The notes under the pieces are model-generated. The model saw only the letters and a list, made by a program, of their open reading frames with translations. It was not told where the DNA came from and searched no databases. Positions 62,051-64,000 of a stretch of DNA of 64,000 nt are shown piece by piece; position 1 is the first letter of the stretch; the number at the start of each line of letters is the position of its first letter. A program made the translations under genes and the position numbers. This DNA is from [Eubacterium] siraeum (GTDB lineage Bacteria; Bacillota; Clostridia; Oscillospirales; Ruminococcaceae): assembly GCA_025150425.1 (NCBI GenBank), contig CP102281.1, positions 2,356,001 to 2,420,000 on the forward strand. The letters run 5' to 3'.

Positions 62051-63664
62051 TCAGAGCGTGAAACTTCCGCCGTGGTTTGCCTTTCTCCAGTCAACATACT
62101 CTTCGTATGTTCCCTGCCTGTCGTAGCAGCCCTTGTCAGCAATTTCTATTATACGGTTTGCGACCGTCTGTACTATCTCATAGTCGTGAGAAGCGAACAG
62201 CACGTTGCCCTTGAAGTCCGAAAGACCGTTGTTTACGGCGGTGATGCTTTCAAGGTCGAGGTGGTTTGTAGGTCTGTCGAGGATAAGAACGTTTGACTGG
62301 AACAGCATCATGCGTGAGAACATACAGCGTACCTTCTCTCCGCCCGATAAAACGTCGACATTCTTGAATATATCATCGCCGGAGAACAGCATACGTCCTA
62401 AGAAGCCACGCAGATATGTTTCGGTTTCGTCCTTTGAATACTGTCTTATCCAGTCAAGGATGGACAGCTTGCAACCGTTGAAGAATGCGCTGTTATCCTG
62501 AGGGAAGTAGCTTACGCTTGCGGTGCTTCCCCACTTGATGAAACCCTCGTCCGGTTCTTCTTCGCCCATCAGTATCTTGAACAGTGTGGTAACGGCAATC
62601 TCGTTATCGCCAACAAAAGCAATCTTGTCGTTTCTGCCGACAGTAAAGCTGACGTGGTCAAGCACCTTAACGCCGTCAACCGTCTTTGTAAGCCCTTCGA
62701 CCTGTAAAATATCCTTGCCTATCTCACGTTCCATATCAAAGCTGATGAACGGATAACGTCTGCTTGACGCAGGCAGTTCCTCTACAGTCAGCTTGTCAAT
62801 GAGCTTCTTTCTCGATGTAGCCTGCTTTGACTTGGACTTATTCGCCGAGAAGCGCTGGATAAAGCTCTGTAATTCCTTTATCTTTTCTTCGTTCTTCTTG
62901 TTCTGCTGCTTTAACATCTTCTGTATAAGCTGTGAAGATTCATACCAGAACTCGTAGTTTCCGACATACATCTTGATCTTTGTATAGTCTATATCTACCG
63001 TGTGGGTACAAACGTTGTTTAAGAAGTGACGGTCGTGCGATACAACGATAACCGTACCGAAATACTCAGCAAGAAAGTCCTCAAGCCAAGCCACAGCGTC
63101 AATATCAAGGTGGTTCGTAGGCTCGTCCATAAGGATTATATCAGGATTTCCGAAAAGTGCCTGTGCGAGCAGTACCTTGACCTTTTCGTTACCTGCAAGA
63201 CTGCTCATCTGAGCGTACATAATACTCTCGTCAAGACCAAGACCCTGTACGAGCTTTGATGCGTCACTTTCAGCCTCCCAGCCGCCAAGCTCGGCAAATT
63301 CGCCCTCAAGCTCGCTTGCGAGGTTTCCGTCCTCCTCGGTGAAGTCCTCCTTTGCATAAAGAGCATCCTTCTGCTTCATCACCTCATAAAGACGGGGATT
63401 TCCCATTATAACGGTATCCTGAACCGTATATTCGTCATATGCGTAGTGGTCCTGCTTAAGCACCGACATACGCAGACCCTCCTGAACCGTGACCGTACCC
63501 GTTGTAGGCTCGAGCGCACCGCAGAGTATCTTTAAGAATGTGGACTTTCCTGCGCCGTTTGCGCCGATAACACCATAGCAGTTGCCGGCTGTGAACAGCA
63601 GGTTTACGTCCTTGAACAACATCTGTCCGCCGAATGAAAGACTAACGTCCGATACTGTAATCAT
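62051..63664 (-). CDS. ABC-F family ATPase (YbiT/YkpA type) with degenerate second site
   Basis: 537 residues, two soluble ATPase domains joined by a basic linker (KNEEKIKELQSFIQRFSANK). These proteins act at the ribosomal E site in translation rescue or antibiotic protection. Domain 1: Walker A GANGAGKST, Walker B IILMDEPTNHLD, but the signature reads SSLAGNEKVK instead of LSGGE. Domain 2: Walker A is GDNEIAVTTL without the Lys, signature LSGGEKVR, and Walker B is LILDRPTNHLD with Arg in place of the catalytic Glu. So site architecture is asymmetric. Start MITVSDVSLSFGGQ at 63664 has ribosome site GAAAGGAAA. Confidence 0.9.
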   Translation of the reverse strand: MITVSDVSLSFGGQMLFKDVNLLFTAGNCYGVIGANGAGKSTFLKILCGALEPTTGTVTVQEGLRMSVLKQDHYAYDEYTVQDTVIMGNPRLYEVMKQKDALYAKEDFTEEDGNLASELEGEFAELGGWEAESDASKLVQGLGLDESIMYAQMSSLAGNEKVKVLLAQALFGNPDIILMDEPTNHLDIDAVAWLEDFLAEYFGTVIVVSHDRHFLNNVCTHTVDIDYTKIKMYVGNYEFWYESSQLIQKMLKQQNKKNEEKIKELQSFIQRFSANKSKSKQATSRKKLIDKLTVEELPASSRRYPFISFDMEREIGKDILQVEGLTKTVDGVKVLDHVSFTVGRNDKIAFVGDNEIAVTTLFKILMGEEEPDEGFIKWGSTASVSYFPQDNSAFFNGCKLSILDWIRQYSKDETETYLRGFLGRMLFSGDDIFKNVDVLSGGEKVRCMFSRMMLFQSNVLILDRPTNHLDLESITAVNNGLSDFKGNVLFASHDYEIVQTVANRIIEIADKGCYDRQGTYEEYVDWRKANHGGSFTL

Positions 63665-63752
63665 TTTTGTTTCCTTTCTCTTTTACACTTTAAATCTTAT
63701 GATTTCCGTACTTTTTCTGTTTCTCGCTTCGTGTTTTAACCATATAGATTTA

Positions 63753-63781
63753 AGTATATCATATTGCAAGGAATAATGCAA
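63753..63781 (-). promoter_or_regulatory. Promoter of the ABC-F gene
   Basis: Minus strand TTGCAT (63776-63781), 17 bp, TATACT (63753-63758), about 90 bp before the start. Confidence 0.75.
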
Positions 63782-63823
63782 GCAAAACCGCAGAAATAAA
63801 GGAAATTATAGCTTACAGCAGTA

Positions 63824-64000
63824 TTATTGCACGGACAGCTCCATAGTTTCTGCGTCAAGCTCATACGTTGTCACAGAGCCATCGTCATTCTCCGTGCCGA
63901 TGATAAAGCAGGGCTTGTCTGGGTACTTGTTCTGATTTACGCTGATTACACCGTCTACCGTTATCTGCTTGTCGAGCATTACATTGATAAAAGTCCACGC
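63824..64000 (-). CDS. C-terminal fragment of an unknown protein (cut by window edge)
   Basis: 58 codons and a TAA stop are visible; the 5' end lies beyond the right edge. The visible part begins AWTFINVMLDKQITVDGVIS and ends TYELDAETMELSVQ. Alternating strands (DGVISVNQNKYPDKPCFIIG) suggest a beta-rich domain. No family can be assigned. Codon use and an uninterrupted frame ending near the ABC-F promoter support it as coding. Confidence 0.6.
   Translation of the reverse strand, partial: AWTFINVMLDKQITVDGVISVNQNKYPDKPCFIIGTENDDGSVTTYELDAETMELSVQ

Overview
The window looks like a chromosomal segment of a spore-forming, anaerobic gut Firmicute of the Oscillospiraceae/Ruminococcaceae type (a relative of [Eubacterium] siraeum or Ruminococcus is my best guess). 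Support: CIRCE/HrcA heat-shock control, an alpha/beta-type small acid-soluble spore protein, sigma-A promoters with near-perfect -35/-10 boxes, LL-diaminopimelate aminotransferase (dapL), a giant 2-hydroxyacyl-CoA dehydratase activase-like protein, and Thr/Pro-rich secreted lipoproteins. No rRNA, tRNA, CRISPR array, integrase or transposase was seen.

Layout. 1-10.7 kb: hrcA (cut by the left edge) with its CIRCE promoter, a small unknown gene, then a minus-strand block of HAD phosphatase, PcrA helicase, an SPFH membrane protein and the 1431-residue activase-like protein. 10.9-11.8 kb: a RelE/HigB-HigA-like toxin-antitoxin cassette flanked by 58-bp direct repeats that carry the activase promoter. 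11.9-18.8 kb: dapL, a YdcF-like membrane protein, a CheY/CheX-like pair, a Na/phosphate cotransporter, dCMP deaminase and a metallophosphoesterase with a probable non-AUG start. 18.8-32.4 kb: glycosyltransferase, an amino-acid ABC transporter pair without a binding protein, a large PBP1-GGDEF-GGDEF-EAL c-di-GMP protein, AraC, WYL and TetR regulators, and a three-gene envelope/DNA-binding operon. 32.6-35.7 kb: SASP, ilvE, glyQS.

35.8-45.1 kb is the most interesting part. A cobalamin riboswitch with a terminator precedes a small DNA-binding-like protein and a 1452-residue, sortase-anchored surface protein. That protein joins a DUF4430 domain to an alpha/alpha-toroid domain, the two folds that make up animal intrinsic factor and transcobalamin. 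Next come a second, membrane-anchored DUF4430 protein, an EcfT component, and one polypeptide fusing two Ecf ATPases to a membrane S-like component. I read this as a transcobalamin-like vitamin B12 (or corrinoid) capture and ECF uptake system of a gut Gram-positive.

45.2-50.1 kb: a carbohydrate ABC transporter (binding protein and two permeases, no ATPase) with a palindromic operator inside its promoter, followed by about 570 bp of densely packed nested hairpins. 50.1-55.1 kb: CwlD-like amidase, radA, rsmA, and an AT-rich two-gene insert encoding a secreted amidase-6 protein. 55.2-60.3 kb: an apparent operon of transglutaminase lipoprotein, type IV filament platform protein, four pilin-like or accessory small proteins, and PilT. 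60.8-64 kb: a SARP/BTAD regulator, an ABC-F protein with a degenerate second ATPase site, and the tail of an unknown gene.
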